From Symbiobacterium thermophilum (GTDB lineage: Bacteria > Bacillota > Sulfobacillia > DYFQ01): a stretch of 64,000 nucleotides of DNA. Every line of letters starts with the position of its first letter. Position 1 is the stretch's first letter. Made by a program: the position numbers and the translations under genes. A model generated the notes under the pieces. The model had not been told where the DNA came from. It searched no databases and saw nothing but the letters and a program-made list of their open reading frames with translations. The stretch is taken from positions 1 to 64,000 of the forward strand of contig DYFQ01000009.1 of assembly GCA_020725105.1 (NCBI GenBank). Reading direction: 5' to 3'. Positions 62,379 through 64,000 of the stretch are shown here, piece by piece.

Positions 62379-62693
62379 GTGGCGACTGCCATCTTCGGCC
62401 TGGCGCTGCTGGCCGCGGTGGCCTGGTGCGCCAGGGCGCTGGTCACGCCACTGGTGACGCCGGCGGGAGCCGCGGCTGATCCGGCGACGTCCGGCCAGGC
62501 AGACCACGAGGTTCGGGTGGAACTCGGCCGGCTGCTGGAAGCTCTGGCCGAGGCCGACCACGACCACGCCATGAAGAAGCTGGCCGGCCAGGACCACGTG
62601 GCGCTTCGGGACCGGCTGAGCCGCCGGGCGGCCGCCCTGCTCAAGGCCTGGGAGGTCCTGCGGGGTCCGGCCGGTCCGGAGGGGCGGCAGTGA
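62379..62693 (+). CDS. Small membrane-anchored protein of the ccm group
   Basis: This 104-residue protein has one N-terminal helix (TAIFGLALLAAVAWCARALV), then a charged helical part (RVELGRLLEALAEADHDHAMKKLAGQDH...LRDRLSRRAAALLKA). The plan and place resemble small CcmI-like parts often found after ccmH, but the sequence is too short to be sure. The GTG follows GAGAGGAGGG. It overlaps the next gene as GTGA. Confidence 0.55.
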   Translation: MATAIFGLALLAAVAWCARALVTPLVTPAGAAADPATSGQADHEVRVELGRLLEALAEADHDHAMKKLAGQDHVALRDRLSRRAAALLKAWEVLRGPAGPEGRQ

Positions 62694-63625
62694 CCCGCCG
62701 GCCTCCGGGCGGCGCCCCGGGGTTTCCGGGGGCGGTCGCGGCGGCCCGGGCCGCCGCCCCGGCCACCGTGGCGGCGGTGCTGGTGGTCGTGGCCTTGCTC
62801 GGCGTCGCCTTTGCCCGGGGCGAGGCGGCCGAGGCCGGGGTCCGCCTGCGGTCCCTGGTGGTGATGATCGTGCCCCGCAAGGCGGACCTGGCCGTCCTGA
62901 CCCTGGCCCAGCTGGAGAACACCGGCCGGGAGCCGGCCCCGGTCAGCTTCCCCTTGCCCCGGGGGGCCGCCCGGGTCAAGGTGGAGGCAGGCCTGGAGCC
63001 CCGGTCCGACCGGCCGGACCCCGCCGTCCTGACCGACGCGCGGCCGCTGGAGCCAGGGGAAGTCCGCCGGTCGAGCTTCTCCTTCGAGGTCCAGGTCGCC
63101 GCGGGCCGGCCCGTGGTCCTGGGAGCCGCCTACCCGGCCGACCGCTGGGTGGTGCTGGTTCAGGCGGACGCCCCCCTGCGGGTGACCGGCCTGGCCGACC
63201 GGGGCGTGGTCACGGTGGAGGGTACCGCTTTCCGCCAGTACGAAGGGTTCAGCCTGCCGGCCGGCTTCCAGGTAGCGGTGGAAGCCGGCCGGCCGGTCCG
63301 TCCCGAACCGGGGCCGGGTATCCGGCGGCTTCCCGGCTGGCTCCCCCTGGCGGCGGCGGGACTGGTGGCGGCCGCCGCCGTGGCCTGGACCGCCAGCCGT
63401 CGGGCCGCCGGCGCGCGGCTTGCCGCCTCCGCCGGGCGGCCGGCCGAGGCCGGCTCCGGGTCGGAAGCGGCAGCCGTTGACCCCGCCGAGGTGACGGCCC
63501 GGCTGGCCGAACTGGACGCCGCCTACGCTGACGAGCCTGAAAACCCGGGCTACCGCCGCCTGCGGCAGCGCCTGTCGGCCCTGCTGGAACCACGGCCCGG
63601 CGGCGGCCCGGAACGCGGGGCCTAG
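62690..63625 (+). CDS. Unknown membrane protein of the ccm group, external beta domain
   Basis: This 311-residue protein has two membrane segments (about 25-45 and 215-235) that flank an external beta-rich domain ([59 protein letters not shown]). A cytoplasmic helical tail holds [26 protein letters not shown], reminiscent of the tails of CcmI/TPR-type proteins. I do not recognise the family. Overlap with its neighbour ties it to cytochrome c maturation. Confidence 0.6.
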   Translation: MTRRPPGGAPGFPGAVAAARAAAPATVAAVLVVVALLGVAFARGEAAEAGVRLRSLVVMIVPRKADLAVLTLAQLENTGREPAPVSFPLPRGAARVKVEAGLEPRSDRPDPAVLTDARPLEPGEVRRSSFSFEVQVAAGRPVVLGAAYPADRWVVLVQADAPLRVTGLADRGVVTVEGTAFRQYEGFSLPAGFQVAVEAGRPVRPEPGPGIRRLPGWLPLAAAGLVAAAAVAWTASRRAAGARLAASAGRPAEAGSGSEAAAVDPAEVTARLAELDAAYADEPENPGYRRLRQRLSALLEPRPGGGPERGA

Positions 63626-63756
63626 GCCCCGGCCCTGCTCCAACCCTCATTGCCCCGGTCTTTGTGCCCGCGCCTCCACGCCGCCTCCACACTTTGGTGG
63701 TACTAATGTCCCTGGGGCGGCCTTGCCGGTGGTTTCGGGTTGATGGAGGCACAGTG

Positions 63757-64000
63757 ATGAGCCAATCCTTACCCGACGGCATGGGCCTTTACTTGCGCGA
63801 GATCTCGAGGATCCCGTTACTGAAACCCAGCGAGGAACAGGCTCTGGCCCAGCGGGTCGCAGCGGGGGACCCCGAGGCGGCCCGGCGGCTGGCCGAGGCC
63901 AACCTCCGGCTGGTGGTCAGCATCGCCCGCCGGTACACCGGGCTCGGCGTGTCCCTGGAGGACCTGGTGCAGGAAGGGAACCTGGGCCTGTTGCGAGCGG
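63757..64000 (+). CDS. Sigma-70 family RNA polymerase sigma factor (5-prime part)
   Basis: The ATG follows GGAGG by seven bases. The 81 residues in the window read [20 protein letters not shown] (region 1.2), then [40 protein letters not shown] and [14 protein letters not shown] (region 2.1-2.2). There is no region 1.1, so it is a group 2 or primary-like sigma with a short N-terminus. The gene runs off the right edge, so regions 2.4 and 4 are not seen. Confidence 0.9.
   Translation, partial: MSQSLPDGMGLYLREISRIPLLKPSEEQALAQRVAAGDPEAARRLAEANLRLVVSIARRYTGLGVSLEDLVQEGNLGLLRA

Overview
The window is about 64 kb of very G+C-rich DNA, dense with genes. It almost certainly comes from an endospore-forming Bacillota of the high-G+C, often thermophilic kind (Thermaerobacter, Symbiobacterium or Limnochordia-like). 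The evidence is a complete spoIIIAA-AH operon followed by the usual neighbours asp23-amaP-DUF2273-nusB-folD-xseA-xseB-ispA and dxs-tlyA. The aroQ-pepQ-efp block, split gcvPA/gcvPB genes and a CD1247-type protein also point to Firmicutes. The genus is an inference.

Layout. 0-1.4 kb: end of a Tad (Flp) pilus cluster. 1.0-2.5 kb: a broken ERCC4-type nuclease gene. 2.8-7.3 kb: an acyl-AMP ligase and, on the other strand, a GAF-GAF-PAS-GGDEF-EAL protein. 7.8-8.9 kb: gcvT. 8.9-19.7 kb: a minus-strand type IV pilus operon (pilB, pilT, pilC, two major-type pilins, minor pilins, pilM, pilN, pilO, a GspH-like pilin), with its prepilin peptidase at 20.6 kb. 21.7-26.1 kb: a gcvT remnant, then gcvH-gcvPA-gcvPB and a LipM-type octanoyltransferase, i.e. 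the glycine cleavage system with the enzyme family that supplies its lipoyl group. 26.1-29.2 kb: aroQ-pepQ-efp-dppA. 29.2-35.6 kb: a beta-propeller lipoprotein, a CD1247-like protein, UspA, a membrane-anchored unknown protein with a scrambled copy of itself beside short-chain dehydrogenase debris, an M20 dipeptidase and a DRG-type GTPase with an in-frame TAG. 35.9-41.3 kb: spoIIIA. 41.5-47.8 kb: asp23 through ispA and a DUF212 membrane protein. 47.9-51.2 kb: a TPP-riboswitch-controlled thiD-thiM-thiE-thiW cassette. 51.3-54.7 kb: an OLE-type large noncoding RNA, its membrane partner OapA, and dxs. 54.7-58.4 kb: tlyA, a DtxR-family regulator and a two-component system. 58.4-63.6 kb: cytochrome c maturation genes, including a frameshifted ccmF and a beta-propeller-CcmH fusion. 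The window ends inside a sigma-70 gene.

Two things stand out. First, the OLE ribonucleoprotein locus lies in its classical isoprenoid neighbourhood (ispA ... OLE-oapA-dxs-tlyA), but a thiamine cassette sits between ispA and OLE. Second, gene scrambling recurs: thiE carries an inverted, in-frame piece of priA; gcvT and a hypothetical gene each have a collage-like partial copy elsewhere; an SDR gene is reduced to two fused pieces; ccmF and the ERCC4 nuclease have small internal deletions with frameshifts; two genes have in-frame TAG codons and one has ATA where ATG is expected. Whether these are real genome dynamics or assembly artefacts is the main question to settle.

Sigma-H-like promoters (AGGA-N11/12-GAA) precede the pilin genes and asp23, with weaker versions before gcvT, the gcvT remnant and the acyl-AMP ligase. 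This hints that pili and part of metabolism are switched on in the transition to sporulation.
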